A stretch of DNA of 64,000 bases from Blasia pusilla (GCA_050084515.1 CM114271.1:62062001-62126000), one strand, 5' to 3'; counted from the stretch's first letter, positions 24,143 to 36,385 are shown. Notes: generated by a model from the sequence alone, not told the origin. Program-made: numbers and translations.

Positions 24143-24620
24143 TGCAGCTCCCGAATGCCCAAAAGTGCAAAAAATTGCGCCTATTCTTCAGGTCTTGTTG
24201 AAAATCTACAAAACTCCTTGATCAAAGTCTAAGTTGCCCGGATGCAACTTTATGAACAACCACTTAGTCCTTCCTCCTACTCTCCAAATGGGTTTCCCGC
24301 CAAACTGCCTATTGGATCAGCAAGTGTGGTTATTAGTCGTGGGAAAATGTGGCATAAACCCCACTACAACAATTATCGGACCAACCAGTAACCCTAACAA
24401 GGGGCACGGGCAAACAACTTTGCAAAAGGGCCACTTACAAAACTAAAGAGGGGGAATGAGCCACATAATCAACTACGTGTCTTCATAGTATTTGTTTCTT
24501 ATATATGGATTCATGCAAACAAGTTGTGAGTTCTGTGCATCGCTTGGGCGTTATTCTGGCCAAGGTTAACCCAAGGAGCGGAAGGCTATTAACTAGGGTT
24601 GCAGGTGTGTGGATTCTAGC
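24143..24620. other. Intergenic DNA, no gene seen
   Basis: Short frames only. Nothing recognisable up to the tRNA gene. Confidence 0.4.
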
Positions 24621-24691
24621 GCCGTCCGTGGGGATCGAACCCACGACCACGTGGTTAAAAGCCACGCGCTCTACCACTGAGCTAGGACGGC
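24621..24691 (-). tRNA. tRNA-Lys (anticodon UUU)
   Basis: Read on the minus strand, the 71 nt fold as a full cloverleaf: 7-bp acceptor GCCGTCC/GGACGGC, D arm GCTC/GAGC, anticodon arm CGTGG-CTTTTAA-CCACG with anticodon TTT, variable loop TGGTC, and T arm GTGGG-TTCGATC-CCCAC. The A box (TAGCTCAGTGG) and B box (GGTTCGATC) are intact. There is no intron, and CCA is not encoded. I see no strong T-run close downstream, so termination is uncertain. It reads lysine codons AAA/AAG. Confidence 0.97.
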
Positions 24692-25103
24692 TTGCGTGAT
24701 TAAAACAGCGGAAATATTGTAATTGGTCAGTTCAAATTTTACAAATGGACTTTTGCTCCCTTATTGACGCCTCGAAATATTATCGTCTCTTGAATGAGTT
24801 TCGGAGGCGTCCCGTCAGAAATCTGTCCAATTCTCCGTCCATCCTCCCAGCTGACGCTCTGTCTGTTCTTCGCTGCGTCGTTTCGTCCATTGTCTCTTTG
24901 GGCCTTGATCCTATATGATCGCGCGGTTCCCAAAAGTGGGAGTCAAAACCACTGCCTGTAACGGAAAGGAGTTAGTGAGAACAAGCGTGCATGAAAACAG
25001 GTTGTCCGGCCTAATCGGTTTCTAATTATTTTATTTTATTATTATTATCATTTAACGTTTTAATATGAGAGGATACAGGAAGACATCCTAATTAAATTTT
25101 TTT
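24692..25103. other. Intergenic DNA flanking the tRNA
   Basis: No gene or repeat that I can support. Confidence 0.4.
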
Positions 25104-25378
25104 AATAATATGAGGCTTACGTCATCGCCCATGCTAGTATAAAGAAAAAATTATGCAACTTCTGAAATTGACTATAACTTTCTGAAATCCATAGGAAGAG
25201 TGTTTAGCAATCTCTTGGTAATTATGATTGGACAATTCTCTCATTTCAATCCAAGATTTTTTTCATGTCTTGTGAGGACTCCTCTTATGTTGTAAGAATT
25301 CAAGTTACGACATAACAGAGAGCTAAGTTAAGGAATAATGTATAATCCCATGCATCGCACGGGCAATTCACTAGTAGA
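25104..25378 (-). mobile_element. Helitron-like terminal motifs, short element
   Basis: On the minus strand from 25378, the sequence begins TCTACTAGTG and then has the GC block TTGCCCGTGCGATGCATGGG, a pattern I associate with 5' ends of plant Helitrons. A related block (TTTATACTAGCATGGGCGATG on the minus strand) occurs near 25110-25130, about 250 bp away. The pair may mark a short non-autonomous element or two nested copies. No CTRRT 3' end with hairpin was confirmed. Confidence 0.3.
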
Positions 25379-28300
25379 GTCAAGATTTAAATGCGCAAGA
25401 GAAAGAATACTCCTTACAATCACCAAAGAGCGCACAAATTGTCCAATAATGTTTTTTGTGCATGATGGTATTTGGGATGAGAAATTATGTGATTCAATAC
25501 CCATAAAAATTGACATGACCCCAACCAAATGTGTACTCCTTACTTAATTTCACATACGAAATGGTGACATCATCATCCAAATAATAAGGACTTGATGGGA
25601 AGTTATGTCTACAAGAAGTAAAGCCACTTTTAAAATAGAAGGTCCCTTCACTAAGTTACTTTTTTGCATCTTGAATGGTTGGTGCTTTTTACCTTACACA
25701 TACTATACTTTTTATTGTCACTTCCCCAAGATTGGAAAGTATCTACCATCCACATAATGTAATTTGATAATGATAAGGAGACATTCTTTTTTCATTCTTA
25801 TGTTAGAACATATATTATTTCCCAAGGTATCACTCATGCATCATTAATAGTCTATAATATTACAACAAAATATGCAACAAGAATGTGGGCCTGTTTCGAC
25901 CTTAGGGGAGGGAACCCTCATAAGAATGTGACGGGAAGTCAATGATTAGTGGTAGCAAATCTACAGATGCAATGCAAACATGTATTGTGGAACAAGTTTT
26001 ATATTGGTATACTATGTTAGGATACGTGAAACAGGTGGACACTAAGGAAATTTGGTGTATACCACTCGAAGAAACATAATAGAATGTGTGGGAATTTTTA
26101 AAAGTGATTATTTTTTCCTTAGCGTTCCCGAAATGCAAGTGAGATGAAAGTGGGCGTATTGTGTAATATTTTGGAATAATGTTTGGATCAACCGAGTAGT
26201 AAGTGTAAGTAGATGCTTGAGAGAATTCAGATATGTAAAGATGTTTGGTTGAAAATGTATGGAGTTGATAGAATTGGAAGGTGTTAGCAATAGTGGTGTT
26301 CCTTCCAAGTTGTACCCAAAAAAATCAATAAATTTGTTACCAACACATGTCATTGCTTTGATATTTGGACCAACTTTGCATGCCCATGTTGTTCATAGTT
26401 AGGCCAAATATGTGGAGAAACAATGAAATCATATGGTGAGTTGGACAATGGAACAGAAAGAGCAAGAGACAATAAAGAGGTGAAAGTTCAGAAGTAGAAC
26501 TTGTGTTAGTACAACTGTCATATGTTCTATTGAAAAAATGTGGTAGTGTGTGGAGTTTGGAGTACCTTGGATTGGTGCCGAAGAAATAAACCAACAAGGG
26601 TAGTGATGTGAGCACAGACGAAGAAGAACTTTGAAAAACCAAGTGTAAAGAAAATAAGCTTCACATATAACATGAATGCAAGGGAAACCAAAAACTATTG
26701 GATTAGAGAACCTAGATGGAAAAGAATATTCGTGACATAACATTCGAGTGTAACATGGATTTTTTGGTTGCTGAAAATGCACATGAGTGCTTTACATAAA
26801 ATAGAGTAAAGAAAGTGATGAAGAAGTACTTTTCATGTTTGTACAAAGTATCACATGATTGTAGAGCAAAAATATGTAGCTCTTGTGAAGCACAAAAATA
26901 AAAAAGTGTGTTGCTAAGCAGAACTACACGAGTCGGCTGATTTTTCCAAATAGATTTGTTGTCGGATTTCATGAAGTAGGGGTGTTGTGTTGTTTGCTGA
27001 GTAGCTTGGAGTTGGCTCAAAGAATTGAGTTAGTAAGAGAGTCATTGAAATAAAAGATACAAAAGGAAGAACATACTTGATGTACAATGAGTGGATGGAT
27101 GTATACCTTAAGATTGATAAACTTCAATGGTTTTAGGTGCACTTTCTTTTGCTTGGAGATTCTACAAAAATCTAGACACTCATATCCAGACTCCTTCTTG
27201 GGACTCGTGTAGTGGCACTTGATAATTCTGTGTCTGTGGGTTAGGATGCGAAACAAATAGAAAATCAACATTTCACCATGTTCTCTAGCTGATTTCACAC
27301 AAAGTAGCAAGTTTTCAGCCTTTGCTGATGAAAGTGGGACAAGCATATCAACTGGTAGTTGTATGATCACTCTCAGTTCCTGAAAGTGATTCGAGTAAAT
27401 GCCTTCGTGTTGTGTTTGAAGTATGCGGCTTCCTGAGATCTTGTGAGCTTGTTTTCATCAAACGGGATAAAGCATAACCTCCTTTTGTATCAATGACAAA
27501 AATTGAAGTAGAAGCAAGCGACCCAATGTGGTTGCCATCATAGAACAAGATGTAAATACTGCAAACCATGAATTTATAGATGCCATGAAAGTGCACTCCT
27601 ACCAGTTGTAGGTGGTTTTTTCCTTAGCTCGCATAAATTTTCCGCCAATACCTTACACCAATCAATCAATTGACTCATTTGTCAACTATGTGTATGGTCT
27701 CCCCAATGTGTGTAGTCCAAGCCAAGGCTATTTGCATCCTTTAGTTGTGCCTCTGTTGGTGGTATAATATGAATGCATGGCTCCTCTAGAAATTTTGGCA
27801 TATCCTCTAATATTATATTGGCAAAGTCAACGTGTGTATTGGCTGACTGCAAATGAGTTAATTGATCAATACAGCACGCTCGAAACCATACGGAATTTGA
27901 AAGAGTAAATAAGAAGACTAAAACAAACCTTATCTTGGCGTGGACATGATGAATGCTTGGGGGGACACTCTATGTATACCTCCTACATCACCTACAACGC
28001 TTGAAAGTAAAGATAAGTACCCCTTCGCACGGCGGTCTTGTATTGTTGCACTTGATAATAGGCTATTAAAAGCTTTCAGCAATACCCAAGCCATTGCCAA
28101 ACATAGTAATGATATGTAAGGTGGAATTATCTGCATGTTTCCATTGAATCAATATTTAGTGCAACTTCCACTTTCACCATTACTTTGACACCTATAACGG
28201 AGAGGAATTGAACCTCAGTATGGGCAAGATGCTCATATGACCACGCCGTCATCCTCCTAATCTATCCCCTCCCAAAACTAGCCTATCATAAACTTAGAAA

Positions 28301-28399
28301 ATGACTTCACACTATAACATGCACATCACTTGGCAAAAGACGACACGCTGCGGATATAATCATTGATCACTCGTAAATCACTGTTATCCAATTCATATA
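25379..28399. other. AT-rich DNA without recognisable genes
   Basis: About 3 kb with many short minus-strand open frames (for example 26353-26108, 26782-26429, 27370-27017) that lack shared domain features. Part of the 27.3-28.4 kb segment may be the 3' portion of the large minus-strand element at 28.4-33.5 kb, but I could not follow its frame. Confidence 0.35.
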
Positions 28400-31300
28400 T
28401 CCTAGATGTAAGACTTGGCTTCATGGATAAGCTCACATTTGAAATCCCCATTTCAATGTCAATATATTGGCCATCACATGCATCATATGTGAACAAGGTG
28501 TTGCTCTTACTTGTGCGCCGATATTAATTGCACAATATCTGACAAACACTCCCTGTTTCTCCATCTTTTGGGACAGGTCGGTCCAAAAGATCAATTGGAG
28601 ATGAATAGAATGCCACCTAACCAAAACTCTTTTGTAGGGACTATTTTGTTCTCATCTAAGTCTTTTTGTTTTCTCTTCTTTGACTTACTTGATTTAGTAG
28701 AAGGTCCAACTTGTGTAGTAGACTCAAACAAAACAGCTACATCACTTCCAATGTCAATATAACAACTTGGGCAATCTGGATTACTTGGTTCTTTTACCTT
28801 ACTTGTAGTGTAATATGTTTTGTGTGACATCCGTGTTAGCCTATCTTTAGAAATGAAAGGATTGCAGGCCCAATCACTCACGAAAGTGGACTTGTAGTAT
28901 ATTCTGCCCTCAAATGTCACAATAGGCATAACTTGACAAGGAACTCCATCCGTGCACTCTTGGAGAATTGAACTGAAAACATGCCTTACCTCATGTCCCA
29001 ATATTTCTATCTCTATGGATGGATTGTTATCTGCATCCTCAACCAAGTCCTCACCAATCACTCTAGACTCAACAAAGGTTGGTGCATCACTTTCCCAAGC
29101 ATCAACACTATTGAAATCCCTCTACATTGGGTCATCAATTTCTGTTTCATCAACACTAGACTCCTTGGGTGGGCAAGGGCCTACTGTTGGTCTATGCTCA
29201 ACGAAATCCTCAGAGTCATCACATGCAACTGACTCATTTATAATAGCAAAATCAGGCCACATCTTTGCCTCCACATCTTGTGGATGTCCCGAATAGGCAA
29301 AGAGGACCTAGAAGACATACTCAACTCTTGATATTGATTTTGCTTCATCCAAATGGCTCATTAGTCAAGTAATGAATAGTCAAACAAGTTAGGAGCATCT
29401 TCTCCTATACCTAACGGATGGAGAGTTCCCCACACATGATCTTGCTTTGGGTGAGACCGGCCAATCTTTAATCCTTCTGGTCCAAATTCCAAGCCAGCCA
29501 GTCTATTCAATCCGATTGCACTATCCAACAAAGACCCAAAATCATAGTTCCGTTCATGGCCACTCATTCCACCTACCTTCTGAAGAAGATCTCACAACAA
29601 CAGATCCTAGGAGGTGAAATGGAACTTGCAGTGTGGATACTTGTCCGGAAAGCACACATTAGTAATACAATAAAATAGCAAGACATGTTGATATCATGGA
29701 AAGGATATCATGTTCTTCTCATCAAGATCCTACACTGTCTGAATGATTACCATTGACAAAGTCTATGGAGTACGACACTTTAGATGCCAAAACTACATGA
29801 CTCCTCAAGTCATATTTACGTGAGAAGAAAATATCAATGTAATTACCACAAACCTCCAAGTATAGTTGGGTCCCGAGGCTTCTGTCATGGCAAACATCCA
29901 TTCTCTCAAACATATTTGGCAAACAAGCTTGCACTCTCTTTGAAGCAATTCGTTGAGGCCTAGCCCAATTTTGTCTATTAGTCCTATTCACATCATTCCA
30001 CTTCAAGCCATGCTCATGAATTTTGTAGTGGTTATAGACATTTGTCACATATGACAAAGATGCGTGTTGATCTCCAAGGACACAAATAGCTGAGCATCTA
30101 TCCAATGGATTAATTTCTTTTTTCCCATTGTAAGGTGCATCTTGGTCTACAAAGCCATACAAATCACCATTAGGAAGAATAGAGACAGAATACTACTATC
30201 CTTCCCACCCCACACTATGTCTAGGTGTAGTAGAGTTAACACCCCTAAAATCCTCCATCATTAGTTTCCTACGACAAGAATCCCCGTCGGTGGCATGTCC
30301 TAATAAAGGCCCAACATCACCTCAAAAATACTCATCCCACATTGCTTTCAGCTGCACCTAATGTTGTCTCACCCAATCTGCAGTGAACTTGTTACACGTG
30401 GCAGTAACACATATGGCCAATTTAGGCATAGACTTATGAAGAGGATTTACAATGATAACTCTAGCATATATGCCTTTACAGTAACCCTCAAAAGTACTTA
30501 CAATCTTATGGTAGCCCTCGTCACCCTCCTCGACCATTACTTCCATTCCATATGAACATTGGTGTGCCTCTTTGGGCCCACAAAACCCAATCAGGGTATC
30601 ATACTTGGCCTCCCATCTGTCAGACATGACTCTGTAATGTTAGGTTAAATTCACAAGCAAAAAATTATTCACTGGCTTATAATTTTTTGTATTGAATCTC
30701 AAAACACTCACCCAGGCCTCTCCTTAATCCTTGTTTCATCCTCTGCAAATATTACAGGGACATCTCCTTCAATTCCAAGAGTTTGCTTTGATGCAGATAA
30801 AATTTTGCCAACCTCCATGAATATCTCTTTGCGTAATCCAGCTCTGAAGGGTAATAAATTGGCTCTGTCTCGCTTCAATGTTTTTAGACTTGGACCACCT
30901 AAGTTTTTCTGAAAGCAATGGGCCACTTGCCTGCCACCAAATTGTAGCATTGCTTGGGCTATGGCTCTAGTTCTTTTACCGTACCTAAAACCCTTGGAAA
31001 CCCGAGTTAGATTTCTAGCAACATCTATCATGAAATCCCATAACCCTTCTTTGCCACCAAATGCTCCGGTCCTATGCCCATTAACTATATTTCTAAGGAA
31101 TAGTCTCAGATCCTTCCTATCTGTAGCTACTCCTAATAATTCCTCTAGTTTCCTCCGCCTAGTACTCAAGGCAGCTACTTTGATAGAAGCCATCGTTGCT
31201 TTGTGAATTTGGAAGTCACAATTGCAACGTGCTTTGTGTGCTCTGTCTTGGTGAGAATCCAACCATATTCCCCCACTAGTATCTCTAGCTCCTCTTGGCA

Positions 31301-33533
31301 CTAAAGCTTCTCCTTCCTTGTGCACCTGACCACGAAAATCATCCAATCGCTTTACTGACTCACATTTACTACACGTTAGGTTCATAAATCCGCCACCATT
31401 GTAAGACAACCTTTCACATTGCTTGTGTCTAAAACAACCTTGAATGGTCACTAGAGACTCTAGAGTAGGATTGTAAACCTGTGCACAACAGGATAACTCG
31501 CAATCCCATAAGACCCCTCCCTCTTGATCATCAAGAACAACCTTGACATCCATTCGATCTCCTCTCCACTTCACCATTTCATCCCACAATCCCCAACAAA
31601 GCAAACTCAGTCCAGGATCTATTGCTGGACCTGACCCACCTTTCCCAGAAGAGCTGCCAACATTGGACTTATCTCCTGTGAAGAACTTCAAGATTGATCC
31701 CTGTGATGGGTGTTGATCCTTGGTATCTATTTTCCTTGGTCTGGCTCTCTTCCCAGACCTAAATGCAATCTCCACGTAAGCCTCCTTGACCTCAGAGGCA
31801 TCCGAGTGATCCCGACTAACCATGTGTTGTCTCAAATTATGATCCAAATTCAATTTCTTTGGGCACAAGTCTGTATGCAACTTTCCACACATCTCACACC
31901 TGACCTTAAACAAATATGACATATTGGCATATTGAGGATCTGTCGGAGATGGTGTCACAAAGAACTCCTCCCTATCACCCCTAACATCATCATTCTCCTG
32001 GGAGACAATCTCTAGTCCTCTATAAATGGCCTCACCATGATCAAATTCAGGTCTGTGAACAACGTCACTAGGCTGCATCAATGATGTAGGCAATTTTCTT
32101 CTCTTACAGAAGCTATCCTTATGTTTCCGGTTAACTAGATGCTTTGTCCTAAATTGCTAAAGCAATTTGCAATAGCTTTCACATTTTGGGAATTCTCTGC
32201 ATTCCCATAGGTCACTCTACACTCCAAACACTCTAGATGTCCTCTGACATCTTTTCCATCATCCCATGTCCTCACCCTCCAATTATGATCATTGTATCCA
32301 TTCTTCTCAACCCACTTCCCTAATCTCATGAACTCATCATTCCAGCATTTTGTAGTTGGATCTGCCATAAACACTGACTTAAACGAGGCCCGGACGGAAC
32401 CTTGGTTTGTGATATCAATTGAACCCACCGGATGTGCCTTAATTTCAGTATGGTTCTCAGACATTGGAGTTGAACTTGTTACAGTCTCGGCTATAATAGA
32501 GAAGGTGGCTGCAGAAGATTGGGAGGACACTTGCATTGTCCTCCCACAAGGGCCTACACGTAATTGTTGAATAACACCTACTATACCATCCAATTCCATC
32601 GGCACAATGACCTTCTCTGCATTCCGGTGCGTTCTACCAGGGAGCCTCAAGTCCCAAAACTCAAAATAAAATTCCATAATTGCAGAACATTTCAAGCACA
32701 GGTCTGCTAGTGTCTGCCCATCTAAGTAACCTAAAACACAAATAGGCTCATCATTCTCTCCTTCATCTGTCTTTTCAACCAATCTGATACTAGCTCTACT
32801 ACAAGTCAACATTGGAAACTATGGGGATACACACATGAACCTGTTATACAAACCACAACAGAGAATACAACACCACATATCAGATTCAAAGCAATTCTAG
32901 AATTAAAGGCTACTTTGCATTCAATCTCACTCAGTATAAATTCGTATACATAGTCATGTCATCTCCTTAATTTAAGATATTCCGTTTAAAGCCACCACGG
33001 GGCAAACATTTTCTTTTAAATACTCAATCCTAAATCCCAAAATCTAGTGGCCTAACTTGCATCTATTACCCGAGTAGAATATCTTAGAAAGTAGCTTGAG
33101 GGGCTAGTCCCATGGTAGGTTCACAATCGAGTAGGCACACAGTGGCCCTCTAGAATTGTATGATGACGGCAATACACAAGTCGCCACTCACCAAAATTCC
33201 ACCTGCTATTAACATCACAGCCTTTGTGCAAGTGTCTCTTGCCTCTTGGGGTCTGAATATAATACCAAGCACGGGGACATCTACGACGTTGCACTAAGTC
33301 GTATATACCAGCTTGATATACCTTGCATGCATCGTAATAGTGACGCGAGCAGATGAGTGCATCAGGAGCAACATAAGGATTGTTGTCACATCTGAGTAGC
33401 CGATAGGCCGAGATCTATCGTGGATAAGGCGTAGGAGCCAACGGACTATTTTGAGTGTAACTTTGTCCCACCATGTCAGATGAGGTTGAGGATAGGTCCA
33501 TTGTGTCAGGAACATCATTTCTGACAACTTTCA
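28400..33533 (-). pseudogene. Large decayed transposase-like element, unknown family
   Basis: A minus-strand gene of roughly 1,300-1,500 codons starts at ATG 33533 and runs to about 28.4 kb. Pieces: exon 33533-33192 (ends at a GTGAGT donor; motif RRRCPRAWYYIQTP), 32812-32135 (Cys pair LECLEC), 32135-30712, 30631-30358, 30350-29722, 29700-29361 and 29061-28591. Two C-x2-C...H-x5-H fingers resemble each other (LECLEC...KHLVNRKH; CEMCGK...QHMVSRDH). Acidic blocks FAEDETRIKERPG and GHATDGDSCRRKLM could hold catalytic acids. An 80-bp intron (30632-30711, GTGAGT...TTACAG) splices in phase between ERPG and MSDRWEAKYD. Stops and frameshifts (near 30355, 30313, 30210, 29610) show it is dead. I recognise no named superfamily; transposase is an inference from zinc fingers, acidic motifs and repeat context. 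Confidence 0.55.
30632..30711 (-). other. Spliceosomal intron inside the unknown element
   Basis: On the minus strand, TGG|GTGAGTG at 30712/30711 and CATTACAG|AGTC at 30632/30631 give an 80-bp intron. Splicing restores the frame across the junction in phase 2. The intron shows that the element is transcribed by the host machinery and spliced. Confidence 0.8.
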
Positions 33534-33552
33534 TGTTGAGGTCTTTCATAGC

Positions 33553-33694
33553 CGGGTGACTTGTTGACCAAGTCACCCGCCCCTTGTAACCTGTGCGCGC
33601 AGGTTACCAAGGAGAGGGCTATTTTTAGAAGAAGAGCCTTTTGGCTCTTTCCAACCCTATATAACAGAGGAAGATGGCTCTCCTAAGCCATCTT
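33553..33694 (+). promoter_or_regulatory. Four consecutive hairpins around a TATA box
   Basis: Four perfect stems follow one another: 11 bp (33553-33563/33569-33579, loop 5), 8 bp (33586-33593/33600-33607, loop 6), 7 bp (33632-33638/33643-33649, loop TTTT) and 9 bp (33671-33679/33686-33694, loop 6). A TATA box (CTATATAA) lies at about 33657-33664, between the third and fourth. This fits the U3-R part of an LTR, with the last hairpin at the start of the transcript. Confidence 0.75.
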
Positions 33695-33769
33695 TCTCAT
33701 GTTGGGTCGTTGGAGCACCTCCCTTATATATGTGTGAGACAGGACTAGGGTGCTAGCGTCCCGATTCCT

Positions 33770-34486
33770 TGATAGCACAGGGTGGACGAGGCTCGATATG
33801 TCGATGTAGATTGAGGAGTAGAGTTTTAGGCCGGGTCTGCCGTTTTTACTACTCTTTATTTTTACATGAGAAAGATATCAAGGGGCTGGTGGGAATTAAT
33901 TGTTTGCAGGTAGGCAAGCGAGTTGCCTTCGTCGGGAGCCCGTGGAGACATTGGTTGGCATCGTATTTGTCATTTTTCTGTTCGGAAGGTTGTGGGCGCA
34001 AGCGCTGTTCATTTTTCTCAAATTTTGGTGGTGCAGATTGATGGGGGACAGCAGCAGGGTGTAACGCAGGTTGTGACGGCATGTATAGCGTCGTCTAATA
34101 GCGGGAATGTCGGGATTTAGCAGGAAGGAGAGTTAGGGCTTGCAGTCGTCGGGGGCGCTGACGGGCGTTTAGGTCGGCGGGCGGCGATGGCGCCCCCCTA
34201 CATCGACCTCACGAGGAGTTGGAGTGACAACTCCTATGCCGGCTCGAGTGGAATCAGTGTCAACCATAGTGTTGGAGGTGGCCACCAGAGTGAGTCAGAT
34301 TCCACTTTTTTCTGCCATAGAGTTGGCGACGTTGGGAGTTGGACCAACTGAGGTGTTCCGGTTGGCCGCCACGTTGTGTGAGCATGGAGAGATGACTGCT
34401 TCTTGTTCAGAGGTAGTTGAGGAGGTGGTGGACTTGCCCTCCGAGCCGGTGCTCGGGACGTTCCCCACAGAGCGCAACCCTTGATG
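33770..34486 (+). pseudogene. Ty3 element leader/gag region, degenerate
   Basis: By position this should hold gag. Short frames at 33769-34041 and 34224-34484 show no CCHC knuckle or capsid motif that I recognise. It is assigned only by its place between the promoter-like region and the protease remnant. Confidence 0.4.
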
Positions 34487-34857
34487 TTACGGAAGGCGGA
34501 GTGTTTAGCGTTGTTGGATTCTGAAGGCCGACATTGAGCCTTGTCCTTCCAGATATAGACCTTGATTGGGGCGTGTCACCCACGCAAAGATATGCGAAAG
34601 GAGATAGTTGTCGAGTCTCAGCGAGCATGAGACGACCACACACGGTGCGACACGACACCACCGAGGACGATGTGTTGGTGGGGAGTATAGTGTTATATCC
34701 CCTAGGATTCATCCTTGACTTCTGGGAGGAGACCATTGCTTATCGGCCAGGATGGCGATCAGGTGACGGCCGGATGAGTCGCCATGCATGCGATTTGCGG
34801 GACGAGGTGGTGATCACGAGGCGAGTTTGTGACCACGTTGGCGGCTTTCACAGGTAG
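34487..34857 (+). pseudogene. Retropepsin (aspartic protease) remnant
   Basis: Retropepsins cut the polyprotein. At 34511-34530 the plus strand reads Leu-Leu-Asp-Ser and then, after a one-base frame change, Ala-Asp-Ile, which fits the active-site context LLDSGAD. Further on, VLVGSIVLYPLGFILDFW (near 34671-34725) matches the VLVG...LYPLGF type of second protease block, followed by RPGWRSGDGR. It lies directly upstream of the methyltransferase. The frameshift at the active site disables it. Confidence 0.65.
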
Positions 34858-35029
34858 TGTTAGCTAGCCAGGAGAGTTGTTGGAGGGAAACGCATATGCG
34901 GAGGATATCCTAGTAGCGGATAGTCCCACGGAGAGATAGGCCATGGCGGGTGTCTCTTCCCATGTTGGCGAGACCTCTTCACCATTGTGGGGTACGACTT
35001 AAGAGCTACAGAGGAGTGTCGACGACCTC

Positions 35030-36184
35030 GTGAGGCAGGCGTGGAGTCATGCTTTTATCTCGGAGCAGCGAGAGTCACGTGGCAATCGGGCTCTTGGCGT
35101 GGAGACATTGACCCCACTGGATACCACACCCGTTGTGTGGCAGTGCCCAGAGGAGGATGTTAGGATGTTAGATCTCTTCGGAGGGATTAGCATCGGATTG
35201 GCTGTAGTATTGCAGGCGGGCATACGGGTGCATCAGTACCTTTATGTGGAGAGAGATGAGACCGCGCGGCGCGTATCATTACGTCACGTGGCGAGATTGG
35301 TCCAGAGGTATCTTGAGTTGTTGCCTGTATCTGCACTATGGGGATATCAGCATACACTACCTGCCGACATCTCTTTGGTGGGGGCGCAGGATTTGGATAG
35401 AGTTGGCACCATTCATTTGGTGATTGCTAGATGGCCATGTTAGGGTCATTCATCAGCTAGATCCGAGGTCAGGGATGTTTTGGGAGATGCTACGAGTATA
35501 TCGACACTTGTAGGAGAGTCAGACATGTTCTCCAACGTACATCTTGGAGAACGTGCCGTTGTTTGGAGACACTCGTGCACGTGTGATGACGAGTGTGTAT
35601 CAGGTGAGGTCCTGGTTGGGACCGCTATGTTATTAGATGCGGCGAGAGTTGGATCACGTGCCCATCATCCACGACTATGGTGGACGAACTTGATACCATC
35701 AGAGGTACCGAGTCAAGCATACGATGGAGTCCAGAGAGCACCACATCTCACAGTGGATGCTATTTTGGGCTCAGGGCGTCAATCTCAGGTGGTGACACGG
35801 GATGATAGACCACCGTTGGCCATGGCCAATAGGGTGGGGGAGTTGAGGGCAGCCTTACCTACGTTGGTGAGCTTCCCAACATCCCATGCCTTTCGTCAGG
35901 GAGGGCCAGGCATGATTTGGGATGAGGTGACTAGAGCATTGGAGGAGCCTACAGCAGATGAGCGCGAGCACGCCTCGGGGTTCGCTACCGGTAGTACGGC
36001 GGTGCCAGGGATGACTGAGGCATCCCGGAGACAGGTGTTGGGGCAGGCCATGGACCTCAAGTGTCTCACATGGATAGTCAGCCTAGGTAGGGCTGAGCAC
36101 AGACGGATGCGAGTGTCATCCATGCCGTCACGTCCACGAGTTGGACCATTGCCTCTGTGGTCAGAGAGGCATTGGTGGGCGTAG
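35030..36184 (+). pseudogene. DNA (cytosine-5) methyltransferase domain, broken
   Basis: C5-methyltransferases transfer methyl from S-adenosylmethionine to cytosine. Motifs occur in the right order. Motif I: MLDLFGGISIGLAVVLQAGI from 35165. Motif IV: Pro-Cys at 35435-35440, followed by a stop (probably CAG to TAG). In another frame, DPRSGMFWEMLRVYRH (about 35461-35512). Motif VI: ILENVP (35541-35558), with ENV in the frame one base over. Motif VIII-like: ARVGSRAHHPRLWWTNL (about 35646-35693). Motifs IX-X: EEPTADEREHASGF and LGQAMDLKCL (35942-36070). At least three frame changes and one stop break it. The compact single domain, without plant MET1 or CMT N-terminal regions, recalls DNMT3-like enzymes; that affinity is inference. 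It sits in the polyprotein between protease and RT. Confidence 0.88.
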
Positions 36185-36385
36185 ACGAGGAGAGATAGGC
36201 ACCCATGGACTTCTTGGGACGTCGTTCGAGCAGAGACTGCGAAGGCGGCTAGAGTAGCACATGTTCATTTTTCGGATGTGGAGCATGGTGTAGGAGGTCA
36301 GAGTGGAGTGGCTGTTGCGGAGGTGGCTAGGGTTGCTACATAGCAACCAAAGCCAAAGGTTGCATCCTCTCCGAGTGAGGTTACG

